A stretch of DNA of 64,000 bases from Shewanella denitrificans OS217 (GTDB lineage: Bacteria; Pseudomonadota; Gammaproteobacteria; Enterobacterales; Shewanellaceae): positions 1,922,001 through 1,986,000 of the forward strand of contig NC_007954.1 in assembly GCF_000013765.1 (NCBI RefSeq). The letters run 5' to 3'. This document shows positions 1-8,153 of this stretch, one piece after another (positions within the stretch are counted from its first letter, which is position 1; each line of letters starts with the position of its first letter). The notes beneath the pieces were generated by a model. That model did no database searches. It worked only from the letters and a program-made list of their open reading frames with translations, and was not told the origin of the DNA. A program made the translations under genes and the position numbers.

Positions 1-639
1 GTAAAAAATCTTGGCTGAACTTGGCCACTGGGCAATGCGGGGCTTTACCCCAGCAAGAGAATCAGCAAGATCTGAAGTCACAGAGAATCCGTCACGGGCC
101 AAGGCAATGGCGGGGGCGATGACTTTCTCAAGGGGCAGGGTGCCGTATTTATTAAGCGCAAGCTCCATGCCCATCACAGTACCTGGAACACCAACCGCTA
201 GGCCATGCTCGCGGCTGAGCTTATCTACGGCATTGCCTTGCTCGTCCAAGAAGATATCTTTATGGGCTTTGCTTGGGGCCGTTTCACGGTAATCTATGGC
301 GATGGTTTTGTTTTCTTTGGCAAGGTGCACCAACATAAAGCCGCCACCGCCAATATTACCGGCGCGAGGCAAGGTCACGGCTAAGGCAAACCCTACCGCC
401 ACGGCGGCATCAATCGCATTACCGCCTTGTTTGAGGATTTCAACACCGATGCGACTTGCCAGTGCTTCTTGGCTCGCCACCATGCCGTGTTTCGCCCATA
501 CTGGCTGAGCGGTGGCCATCTGGCTGTAGATGGAGACATCGTTAGCTGATACCGTGGCAACACTTAAGGCTGGGAGACCTAAGCCTATTGTTAAGCTTAA
601 GGTGAGTAATGTGGGTTTAATATGAGGGAATAATGACAC
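1..639 (-). CDS. ggt: Gamma-glutamyltransferase, N-terminal part (runs off left edge)
   Basis: Reading the minus strand from a GTG at 639 gives 213 uninterrupted codons to the window edge. The start is supported by a GAGGA ribosome site about 7 nt upstream. A signal peptide (SLFPHIKPTLLTLSLTIG, cleaved near SVATVSA or VSAND) is followed by the hallmark N-terminal block of gamma-glutamyltranspeptidases: HGMVASQEALASRIGVEIL, GGNAIDAAVAVGFALAV and NIGGGGFMLVH, then the conserved DYRETAP segment. These enzymes are periplasmic Ntn hydrolases that cleave glutathione and transfer the gamma-glutamyl group. The autocatalytic Thr and the small subunit lie outside the window, so catalytic competence cannot be judged. 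It is divergent from the acyltransferase gene at 790. Confidence 0.93.
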   Translation of the reverse strand, partial: MSLFPHIKPTLLTLSLTIGLGLPALSVATVSANDVSIYSQMATAQPVWAKHGMVASQEALASRIGVEILKQGGNAIDAAVAVGFALAVTLPRAGNIGGGGFMLVHLAKENKTIAIDYRETAPSKAHKDIFLDEQGNAVDKLSREHGLAVGVPGTVMGMELALNKYGTLPLEKVIAPAIALARDGFSVTSDLADSLAGVKPRIAQWPSSAKIFY

Positions 640-789
640 AGGGCGTCCTCGAAAAAGAGTCTGGATTGCAATGTGACATAATTATGGCCTAATAAACAAG
701 TCTTTCATTAACGGGTGTTATTTGTTGGCTTTTGTTTGAACAGTCAATTTAGAAAAAGGCTTCATTTTGAAAAAGGTAAGCGGAGTAGC

Positions 790-2091
790 ATGAGTTTACA
801 GATAAGTTTAGTCAATAATATTAGCCAAATAGGGTCCCAAGCATGGCACGCCTTGTTCGGCAGCGAACATCCCTTCACCCGTTATGAATATCTGCTTGCC
901 TTAGAAAGTAGCGGCGCCTGCTCAGCACAAACAGGCTGGCAACCTAGACACTTGATTGTGATAGAAAAGGCTGCTGTTACAGAAAATCCCCACAGCGCCG
1001 CAGCCAAAACAGACAACATCCTTGCCTTGATGCCGCTTTATGAGAAACATCATTCCTATGGCGAATATGTTTTCGACTGGGCCTGGGCTGAAGCCTATGA
1101 GCGCCACGGGCTGGCCTATTATCCTAAACTGCTGTGCGCCGTGCCTTTTACCCCAGTGACAGGCACTCGGCTTGCCATGGACTCGCGCCTCGATGTTGGA
1201 CAGCAAGATGCTGTGTGGACGGCGGTGGTTGATTTTTTACAGCAGCAGATCATGACCCAAGGTTACTCTTCATGGCACTACCTATTTACCAATGCCACTC
1301 AGAGCGCGGTATTGGCGCAAGCTCACCTGACACCGCCTAGTCAGTCACAATCTAATCAAGCACAGCGCAACCAAACACAAGCACTCCAGCCACAGGCTAA
1401 CAGCCAGGCCTCAGCAATAAAGGGGCAACCCATAGCGCGGCTCGGGACTCAGTTTCATTGGTTTAATCGGGGATATCGCCAGTTTGATGATTTTCTGCAG
1501 GTGATGACCTCGCGAAAGCGCAAAAACATTCAAAAAGAGCGCGCCGCCATTAGCAAGTTCGAATTGTCATTTGAGTTTATCCATGGCGACAACATCACTT
1601 CTAGCCAATGGCGCAGTTTTAGCTTGTGTTACCAACAGACGTACTTAAAACGCTCTGGCCATACAGGTTACTTAAATAGTGAATTTTTTCAGGCAATTGG
1701 CACTTCCATGGCCGATGCCATTAGGTTACTTAGGGTGAGCGATAAGGCTGGGAAGGATATCGCCTACGCCCTGTATTTTGCCTCCGACAGCCGGCTTTAC
1801 GGCCGCTATTGGGGAGCATTTGAGGATATTCCAGGGCTGCATTTTGAGGCCTGTTATTACCAAGGGATCGAGTATGCCATTGCCCAAGGCTTAAGCTGCT
1901 TCGATGCGGGAGCCCAAGGGGAGCATAAAGTGCTACGCGGGTTTGAGCCCATAGAGACTCACTCTTTTCACGCCATAGCTCACGAAGGTTTTAAAGGCGC
2001 CATCGAGGATTTTTGCCAGCAAGAAAGGCGCAATATGCAGATTTACATGGCGGAGCAAGCAAAGAACTTGCCCTATAAAAACAGCCAATAG
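790..2091 (+). CDS. FemAB/GNAT-like acyltransferase (DUF482, peptidogalycan biosynthesis type)
   Basis: 433 aa from the ATG at 790, chosen because a purine-rich site (GGTAAGCGGAGT) precedes it; the frame is open further upstream to 715 but that extension has no recognisable features. The conserved pattern is that of the DUF482 family: an N-terminal HPFTRYEYLLALESSGACS segment, WQPRHL, a central FHWFNRGYRQFDDFL block, SRKRKNIQKER, and C-terminal FEACYYQGIEYAIAQGL with FDAGAQGEHKVLRGF. Members have a FemAB/GNAT-like fold and are annotated as peptidoglycan or 'peptidogalycan' recognition/biosynthesis proteins; the substrate is not established. A Gln/Asn-rich, repeat-like linker (about residues 180-213, QSQSNQAQRNQTQALQPQ) interrupts the conserved part and looks like a lineage-specific insertion. 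No partner genes are adjacent. Confidence 0.8.
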   Translation: MSLQISLVNNISQIGSQAWHALFGSEHPFTRYEYLLALESSGACSAQTGWQPRHLIVIEKAAVTENPHSAAAKTDNILALMPLYEKHHSYGEYVFDWAWAEAYERHGLAYYPKLLCAVPFTPVTGTRLAMDSRLDVGQQDAVWTAVVDFLQQQIMTQGYSSWHYLFTNATQSAVLAQAHLTPPSQSQSNQAQRNQTQALQPQANSQASAIKGQPIARLGTQFHWFNRGYRQFDDFLQVMTSRKRKNIQKERAAISKFELSFEFIHGDNITSSQWRSFSLCYQQTYLKRSGHTGYLNSEFFQAIGTSMADAIRLLRVSDKAGKDIAYALYFASDSRLYGRYWGAFEDIPGLHFEACYYQGIEYAIAQGLSCFDAGAQGEHKVLRGFEPIETHSFHAIAHEGFKGAIEDFCQQERRNMQIYMAEQAKNLPYKNSQ

Positions 2092-2426
2092 TCTTTGCCA
2101 GTGCTAGCTGTGGTAACTTAGCTTTTAGCCACGAGTGTGTGGGATGTTGAGATGACTTACAAGGCGAGCTCAGCAGCCGCATTCAGCTAACTAGCGCAAT
2201 AGATCAACTGGGGCTACCGAGTCCAACATCACGCTATTAGCATTCGAGACAATGACGTGTCCATTGTGGATGGAATTCGTTTAATATCAATCACTTGCAC
2301 TGCGGTGGGTGACAATTAAGCGCCTGGCGACTTCTGAACGATTATTAATGTGCAGTAAGGTAGCCACGGCTAATAGGCGGATCTTCTTGTTCGTATTTTT
2401 CTCTTGTTTAGAGAGGTAGTGAGTAT
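2092..2426. other. Gene-free stretch between the acyltransferase and bioA
   Basis: 335 bp with no convincing gene. From 2203 to 2319 one plus frame without a start codon reads INWGYRVQHHAISIRDND, then VSIVDGIRLISI and a stop; this faintly resembles the C-terminal part of AbiEi-type antitoxin/regulator proteins and may be a decayed remnant. No clear terminator was seen for either flanking gene, which converge here. Confidence 0.35.
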
Positions 2427-3776
2427 TTAACCATGGCTGATAAAGCTTGGCTCGTTTTCACTCTGGTTATTCTCGTTGCTAATACTGGCAGCCACTTGTT
2501 TCATAGCCTGGGTCAATTGGCTTAATTGCGCTGAACTGATGCTGTAGGGCGGCATGATGTAAATCAGGTTACTGAAGGGGCGCACCCAGACGCCTAAGTC
2601 CACGAAAGACTGTTGCAGCTTGGCGGTATTGACTTGATGATTCATTTCTATCACCCCAACGGCACCTAATACTCGTACGTCTTTGACTTGTGCAAATTCG
2701 ATGGCACCGGCAAGCTCGAGTTTGAGCTGGGCTTCAATGGCGGCGACTTGCTTGGGCCAGTGGTTTTGCTTGATAAGTGTTAAGCTTGCCGCCGCCGCGG
2801 CGCAGGCCAGAGGATTACCCATAAAGGTGGGGCCGTGCATAAATACCCCAGCAGGTGAGTCACTGATCCCTTGGGCGACCTCATCCGTGCATAGGGTCGC
2901 TGCAAGGCTAATATACCCCCCGGTTAAGGCTTTACCTAGACAGAGAATATCGGCTTGAATATTGGCATGCTCATAGGCAAATAACTTACCGGTACGGCCA
3001 AACCCTGTGGCAATTTCATCTAAAATCAGTAACACATCGAATTGAGTGCATAGTTTACGCAGCGCCCTTAAGTAGGCAGGGGAATAGAAGCGCATGCCGC
3101 CAGCCCCTTGCATTATCGGCTCAATGATCACGGCAGCGACTTGGGCGTGGTGTTGCTCAAACTGCGCCCTTAAGGCTTGTTCATCCTCAAGGCTAAAGGG
3201 GGCATCAAAACCCAATCTTGGCGCCGGCATAAACAGCTGGCTGGTGACATTGGCGCCAAACATGGTATGCATGCCACCGTCGGGATCGCAGACACTCATG
3301 GCGGCGAAGGTATCACCGTGGTAGCCGGATTTCACCGTCAAAATGCACTGTTTGTCTTTATTATTTCGCCCTTGCCAATATTGCAGCGCCATCTTTATGG
3401 CAACTTCCACGGCAATGGATCCAGAATCGGCGAGAAATACCTTACTTAGGGCTGGGCTTGTCATTTCAATCAGCAGCTTGGCGACATCGATAGCCGGCTT
3501 ATGAGTGATACCGCCAAACATCACATGACTGAGAGTATGCAATTGCTGCTCCATGGCCGCGAGAATTTCGGGGTGACCATAGCCATGCACGCAGGCCCAC
3601 CAAGAGCTAGTGCCATCGATGAGCACAGTGCCATCTGCTAAGGTTAGCTCGCAGCCTTGACCACTGACCACGGCTTGAACCGGCAGGGGAGAGGCCATCG
3701 AAGTATAAGGGTGCCAGATATGGGTGCTGTCGAAGGCAAGGTCGAGTTTGAGATCACTGGCTTTAGAGTTGTTCAT
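2427..3776 (-). CDS. bioA: Adenosylmethionine-8-amino-7-oxononanoate aminotransferase (DAPA synthase)
   Basis: 449 aa, a class-III PLP aminotransferase. It converts KAPA to DAPA in biotin synthesis using S-adenosylmethionine as amino donor. Visible signatures are HIWHPYTSM near the N terminus, WWACVHGYGHPEI, LADSGSIAVEVAIKMALQYW, the cofactor segment LILDEIATGFGRTGKLFAYE and the Schiff-base lysine K282 in LCLGKALTGGY. MHGPTFMGNPLACAAA is also typical of BioA. Length is near the usual 425-450. It is transcribed divergently from bioBFCD, as in Escherichia coli. No strong ribosome site precedes the ATG. Confidence 0.97.
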   Translation of the reverse strand: MNNSKASDLKLDLAFDSTHIWHPYTSMASPLPVQAVVSGQGCELTLADGTVLIDGTSSWWACVHGYGHPEILAAMEQQLHTLSHVMFGGITHKPAIDVAKLLIEMTSPALSKVFLADSGSIAVEVAIKMALQYWQGRNNKDKQCILTVKSGYHGDTFAAMSVCDPDGGMHTMFGANVTSQLFMPAPRLGFDAPFSLEDEQALRAQFEQHHAQVAAVIIEPIMQGAGGMRFYSPAYLRALRKLCTQFDVLLILDEIATGFGRTGKLFAYEHANIQADILCLGKALTGGYISLAATLCTDEVAQGISDSPAGVFMHGPTFMGNPLACAAAAASLTLIKQNHWPKQVAAIEAQLKLELAGAIEFAQVKDVRVLGAVGVIEMNHQVNTAKLQQSFVDLGVWVRPFSNLIYIMPPYSISSAQLSQLTQAMKQVAASISNENNQSENEPSFISHG

Positions 3777-3813
3777 ATTTTAATCGCTAGTCAAGTTTGA
3801 AGTCTGGTCCGCG

Positions 3814-3847
3814 TTGACAGTCTAAGGCCTCAAGGTATGCTAGCCAA
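3814..3847. promoter_or_regulatory. Overlapping face-to-face promoters for bioA and bioBFCD
   Basis: On the plus strand TTGACA (3814-3819) and TATGCT (3836-3841) are separated by 16 bp, a near-consensus sigma-70 promoter ending about 34 bp before the bioB start. On the minus strand TTGGCT (complement of 3842-3847) and TAGACT (complement of 3819-3824) are 17 bp apart and point at bioA. The two overlap, as the E. coli bio promoters do around the BirA operator. I see at most a weak half-site (GTTGACAGTCT) resembling the BirA operator, so BirA control is inferred only from the layout. Confidence 0.6.
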
Positions 3848-3874
3848 CATAAAAACACATTAAAAGGGTTGTCC

Positions 3875-4948
3875 ATGTCGTTGTTTGAAGTCCGCCATGA
3901 TTGGAAAAAAGCTGAAATCGAAGCCTTATTTGCTTTGCCTATGAACGATTTGTTGTTTAAGGCGCACACCATTCATCGTGAAAGCTTCGATCCAAACGAA
4001 GTGCAGATCAGTCGTTTATTGTCTATTAAGACCGGCGCCTGCCCAGAAGATTGCAAGTACTGCCCTCAAAGTGCTCGCTATGATACGGGTCTTGAGAAAG
4101 AGCGTTTATTAGAAATTGAAAAAGTACTTACCGAAGCAAAAAGCGCCAAAGCGGCGGGTGCTTCACGTTTCTGTATGGGCGCCGCTTGGCGAAACCCTCG
4201 TGATAGAGACATGCCATATTTGACTCAAATGGTTAAAGATGTCAAAGCCTTAGGGCTAGAGACTTGCATGACCTTAGGCATGTTATCCACCGAACAATCA
4301 CAAAAGCTTGCGGGTGCTGGGCTTGATTACTACAACCACAATTTAGATACCTCACCAGAGTATTATGGTGACGTTATCACTACCCGTACCTACCAGAGCC
4401 GTTTAGATACTTTATCTAATGTGCGCGCCTCTGGCATGAAAGTCTGCTCTGGCGGCATTGTTGGCATGGGCGAGAAGGCAAGCGACAGGGCCGGGTTACT
4501 GCAGCAGCTCGCCAATCTTGAACAGCACCCAGATTCAGTGCCCATTAACATGCTGGTCAAAGTGGCGGGGACGCCGTTTGAGAAAATTGATGACTTAGAT
4601 CCGCTAGAATTTGTGCGCACTATCGCAGTGGCGCGGATCATCATGCCAAAATCCCGGGTACGCTTATCGGCGGGCCGTGAGAAGATGAGCGATGAGCTGC
4701 AGTCCATGTGTTTCTTTGCCGGCGCGAATTCGATTTTCTACGGTTGCAAACTATTGACCACAGCGAATCCTGAAGAAAATGATGATATGAGCCTGTTTAA
4801 GCGCTTAGGTCTGCGCCCAGAGCAAGGTCCTGCAGCCCCTGTCGCTCAAGTGGCGACCAATCTTGATCAAGAACAAGCTTTAATTGCAAAAGCCAGTGCC
4901 TTAAATGAGAAAGCGACTCAGCAGTTTTATGATGCGGGCGCGCTCTAA
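3875..4948 (+). CDS. bioB: Biotin synthase (radical SAM)
   Basis: 357 aa from the ATG at 3875, preceded by AAAAGGG; a TTG two codons upstream is less likely. BioB inserts sulfur into dethiobiotin, the last step of biotin synthesis. The radical-SAM cluster motif CPEDCKYCPQS gives C56, C60 and C63. Other conserved blocks are SIKTGACPEDC, FCMGAAWRNPRDRD, ETCMTLGML, YYNHNLDTSPEYY and RLSAGREKMSDELQSMCFF, the last containing the arginine that ligates the auxiliary cluster. First gene of the bioBFCD unit, with a 105-bp gap to bioF that shows no terminator. Confidence 0.98.
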   Translation: MSLFEVRHDWKKAEIEALFALPMNDLLFKAHTIHRESFDPNEVQISRLLSIKTGACPEDCKYCPQSARYDTGLEKERLLEIEKVLTEAKSAKAAGASRFCMGAAWRNPRDRDMPYLTQMVKDVKALGLETCMTLGMLSTEQSQKLAGAGLDYYNHNLDTSPEYYGDVITTRTYQSRLDTLSNVRASGMKVCSGGIVGMGEKASDRAGLLQQLANLEQHPDSVPINMLVKVAGTPFEKIDDLDPLEFVRTIAVARIIMPKSRVRLSAGREKMSDELQSMCFFAGANSIFYGCKLLTTANPEENDDMSLFKRLGLRPEQGPAAPVAQVATNLDQEQALIAKASALNEKATQQFYDAGAL

Positions 4949-5053
4949 TTAAACTTAAGGCTCTGCTGATGGCTCATTGATAGCATTGTAGGGCTTGAGC
5001 TAGCTTTGAGCATGGTCATAGCGGTATCGTTTTAGGATAAAAGGTTAACAGTC

Positions 5054-6274
5054 ATGAGCCATCCTCTGATGGATAAAATGCGCCAGCAGATGCAAGGCCT
5101 TGAACAGCAAGGCCTGTTGCGTCAGCGCAGGCTTGCTAATACCAATGATGTTATCGATTTTAGCCATAATGACTACCTTGGGCTGGCATCGAGTGGTGCA
5201 CAAGCCAATGCCCTCTATGAAGGCGCGCTGCGTTATGGGGTTGGCAGCAAGGCATCGCCATTAGTGAGTGGCTATTCTCAAGCCCATATTGAACTTGAAC
5301 AAAGCTTGTGCCAGTACACAGGTCATGAAGCGGCGATGTTGTTTTGTTCGGGCTTTAGCGCCAACAGCGCCTTAATGAGCGCCTTATTCAACCAAGATGA
5401 CGTGGTTATCGCCGATAAATACGTCCATGCCTCCATTATTACTGGCGTTCAATCAAGCAAAGCGAAACTGGCCCGTTTTATTCACAACGATTTGGTGAGT
5501 GCACAAGCCCTGATAGCCCGCTACCCCCATTCAGCCATAGTCACAGAAAGTATTTTCAGTATGGACGGTGATATCGCCCCCATCGATGCGTTATCGACCC
5601 TTGCTAAGGCACAGGGAAGCTTGCTTGTTGTGGATGATGCCCACGGCTTTGGGGTATTGCCCCAAGGCTTTATCAGTGCAGCTAAGGTGGATATTCAAAT
5701 TGTGACCTTTGGCAAAGCACTAGGCTGCCAAGGCGCGGCTATCCTTGCATCGAAAACCGTGATTGACTTTTTAGTGGCCAATTCGCGGCATTATATTTAT
5801 TCCACCGCCTTATCACCTGCTTGTGCTCATCTTGCCTTAAATGCGGTTAACTTGTGCCAACAAGCGGATGTAAGCGCTAAGCTAATGGCCAATATTTCAC
5901 TGTTTCGAGCACAAGCCAAGGCGCAGGACATAAACCTAAGTGAGATGGCAGGCTCTGAAGCCGCTGAAAGTGGAATGAACAGCCCTGAGCCAGTAAATCG
6001 TCCTGAGCGAATCAACAGCCCTGAGCCAGTAAACAGCCTTGAGCCCGATGTAATAAATAGCCCCATTCAGCCCATCATAATTGGTGATAATGAGCGCACT
6101 ATGGCCATCGCTAGTAACTTAGCCGATAAGGGTTTTATGGTAGGGGCTATTCGCTCGCCTACAGTGCCTTTTGGTCAAGCCAGGCTTAGGATCACCCTAA
6201 GCGCACTGCACAGCAGCGAGCAAATCATCTCATTGGTTAACGCCCTAAAGCGCGCCTTAGAGGATACGCCGTGA
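5054..6274 (+). CDS. bioF: 8-amino-7-oxononanoate synthase
   Basis: 406 aa; condenses pimeloyl-ACP or -CoA with alanine to KAPA using PLP. Signatures: VIDFSHNDYLGLA, YGVGSKASPLVSGY, FCSGFSANSALMSALF, the aspartate segment VVDDAHGFGVL and the PLP lysine K221 in VTFGKALGCQGAA. The family is usually about 385 aa. The excess lies at about residues 296-337, where a low-complexity insert built from an NSPEPVN-like unit (encoded by a 36-bp near-tandem repeat) sits between the conserved core and the C-terminal IIIGDNERTMAIA block. The insert is in frame and the flanking motifs are intact, so the enzyme is probably active. Its stop overlaps the bioC start. Confidence 0.96.
   Translation: MSHPLMDKMRQQMQGLEQQGLLRQRRLANTNDVIDFSHNDYLGLASSGAQANALYEGALRYGVGSKASPLVSGYSQAHIELEQSLCQYTGHEAAMLFCSGFSANSALMSALFNQDDVVIADKYVHASIITGVQSSKAKLARFIHNDLVSAQALIARYPHSAIVTESIFSMDGDIAPIDALSTLAKAQGSLLVVDDAHGFGVLPQGFISAAKVDIQIVTFGKALGCQGAAILASKTVIDFLVANSRHYIYSTALSPACAHLALNAVNLCQQADVSAKLMANISLFRAQAKAQDINLSEMAGSEAAESGMNSPEPVNRPERINSPEPVNSLEPDVINSPIQPIIIGDNERTMAIASNLADKGFMVGAIRSPTVPFGQARLRITLSALHSSEQIISLVNALKRALEDTP
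5978..6063 (+). repeat. In-frame repeat inside bioF
   Basis: The 20-mer AACAGCCCTGAGCCAGTAAA occurs at 5978-5997 and again at 6014-6033, 36 bp apart, with degenerate 18-bp half units (CCTGAGCGAATC, CTTGAGCCCGAT) between and after. The period is a multiple of three, so the frame is preserved. Confidence 0.9.
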
Positions 6275-7203
6275 TGACGGTAAAGCAGGGGGCTGCGTCT
6301 ATGGTTGATTCAGTAGCTCATTTACAAGCAGATGTAGAAGCTAACTCTAATTCACAAGCCTGTTCAGAGGCTTTGCCCCATATTGAGCGTTTTTCAAAGG
6401 CCGCTAAGCAATATAAGCGGCACGATGTGTTGCAGCGATTAACCGCAGCTCGCTTGCAAAAAAACGCGAATTTATCTGGCTGTTTGTTGGATGTGGGCGC
6501 GGGCCCTGGGACCTGCTTTGCGGCATTTAGCGGTATCAAACAAGTCACTGCCTTGGATATCGCCCAAGGCATGCTAGATACCTTGAGTCTTAGGTTTAAG
6601 GACTATCGCACTGTGTGCTGCGATGTGCAGCAAATAAAACTTGATGATGAGGTTGTTGACACCATTTATTCAAACTTAGCATTGCAGTGGTGCACGGATT
6701 TGCCTAGGGCGGCGGCTGAGCTGGCTCGTGTATCGGTTCGCGGCGCCGAATGTCACCTGAGCATAGTGGCGGCAGGCAGTTTGCCAGAACTTAAGACGTT
6801 AGGTTTTAGAACAAATAGCTTCATGAACTTAGCTGAAATGATTGACGCTTTTCTTGGCATTAATCAAACAGAAAACGCTCAAGTTAATCAAGCCCAACCC
6901 CGTGGTTTACCTCAAAAGACTTGGCAGCTGTTGGATGCAAGCCTTGAACACACGCAAGTCTATTTCAATGATTTACGCAGCATGCTGTATTCCATTAAAG
7001 GGGTAGGTGCATCGGCCCAAAGTCAATCTGTGATTCACGCACAACCAAAGACAGCTAAAGCATCGGCATTGGCGTTAAGCTCCACACAGCTTATGTCTAA
7101 AAGCCAATGGCAGCATAGGCGTAAACTTGCTGAAACCATGCGCACGGAACAAGGCTTACCTCTGACTTACCAGATTGCCTACCTTAGGCTTAAGCTAGCC
7201 TAG
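6274..7203 (+). CDS. bioC: Malonyl-ACP O-methyltransferase
   Basis: 309 aa from the ATG at 6274, which shares one base with the bioF stop (TGATG), so translational coupling is likely; a GTG one codon upstream is the alternative. BioC methylates malonyl-ACP so that it can enter fatty-acid synthesis as a primer for pimeloyl. The SAM-binding motif LLDVGAGPGTCFA is followed by ALDIAQGMLDTL, and TIYSNLALQWCTDLPRAAAEL is the typical BioC motif-II region. It is longer than E. coli BioC (251 aa) because of an extended N terminus and two polar, Q/A-rich stretches near residues 196-213 and 246-276. No bioH is visible in the window. Confidence 0.93.
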   Translation: MTVKQGAASMVDSVAHLQADVEANSNSQACSEALPHIERFSKAAKQYKRHDVLQRLTAARLQKNANLSGCLLDVGAGPGTCFAAFSGIKQVTALDIAQGMLDTLSLRFKDYRTVCCDVQQIKLDDEVVDTIYSNLALQWCTDLPRAAAELARVSVRGAECHLSIVAAGSLPELKTLGFRTNSFMNLAEMIDAFLGINQTENAQVNQAQPRGLPQKTWQLLDASLEHTQVYFNDLRSMLYSIKGVGASAQSQSVIHAQPKTAKASALALSSTQLMSKSQWQHRRKLAETMRTEQGLPLTYQIAYLRLKLA

Positions 7204-7228
7204 CAGGCTGAATAATTGGGATCACCAC

Positions 7229-7924
7229 ATGGTATTTTTCGTAACAGGCACAGACACAGACAGCGGTAAAACCTTAGTGTCAGCCACATTGTTATCCTTG
7301 GCACGTGGCCAGAAAACCGGGGTTAAACCCCTAGCCTCTGGGTGCATGCAAACAGCTAACGGCCTTAGAAACTCTGATGCACTACAGTTAATGGCTCATT
7401 CAAACATGGGGCTGAGTTACCAGAGGGTGAATCCCATCGCTTTTGAGGCTGCGATTGCGCCCCATATCGCGGCAAAACGCGCTGGCTTTAGCCTCACTCT
7501 TGATGCAATAGATGCGGCTATGCCTTGGACACAGCTTTATACTGCTGATTTCGCCTTGATTGAAGGGGCGGGAGGCTGGCGTTTACCCTTGGGAGACGGG
7601 CATTATTTGTCTGAGCTTGTACAGCGTTGGAATACGAGGTTGCAAGAGAGACACCGCCAGTTAGGGGTTATTCTTGTTGTGGGCATGAAGCTAGGTTGTT
7701 TGAATCATGCCTTACTGACCCAAGAGGCTATTGTTAATGACGGTCTTACCATTGTCGGCTGGGTGGCGAATCAAGTGGACAAAGACATGGCTTGTATTGA
7801 AGACAATCTCGACAGCCTGAAGCAGATGATGTTGGGTGAGTTTTTAGGTTATGTGCCATTTCTCCCTGAACCTAGCCCGCAGGCGGCCGGTAATTATATC
7901 AGTGTGGAATGTTTAATCAGTTAA
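7229..7924 (+). CDS. bioD: Dethiobiotin synthetase
   Basis: 231 aa, the usual length. BioD makes dethiobiotin from DAPA, CO2 and ATP. The P-loop GTDTDSGKT lies at residues 6-14, followed by VKPLASGC (lysine and switch region), EAAIAPHIAA, the conserved IEGAGGWRLPL segment and VVGMKLGCLNHALLT. Last gene of the bioBFCD unit, starting 25 bp after bioC. Confidence 0.96.
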   Translation: MVFFVTGTDTDSGKTLVSATLLSLARGQKTGVKPLASGCMQTANGLRNSDALQLMAHSNMGLSYQRVNPIAFEAAIAPHIAAKRAGFSLTLDAIDAAMPWTQLYTADFALIEGAGGWRLPLGDGHYLSELVQRWNTRLQERHRQLGVILVVGMKLGCLNHALLTQEAIVNDGLTIVGWVANQVDKDMACIEDNLDSLKQMMLGEFLGYVPFLPEPSPQAAGNYISVECLIS

Positions 7925-8153
7925 TACCCCACCTTTTCTGTTTGAATTGCGTTAAAGCATATAAAAATAATTCGGCTTTCTGCTGGGATAAACTACGCTC
8001 TAATTAATAGTTTGCACAATGAGTGGGAGGCTGTAGTCTTGTTAAGCTTAGTGATTATCATTCACAAATATTTATCCCGTATCTGTGCCTTTATTGGCAT
8101 CACTTTGCTTGCCTTACCATTGACTTGCCTTGATGTTAGATCATGGAGGCAGT

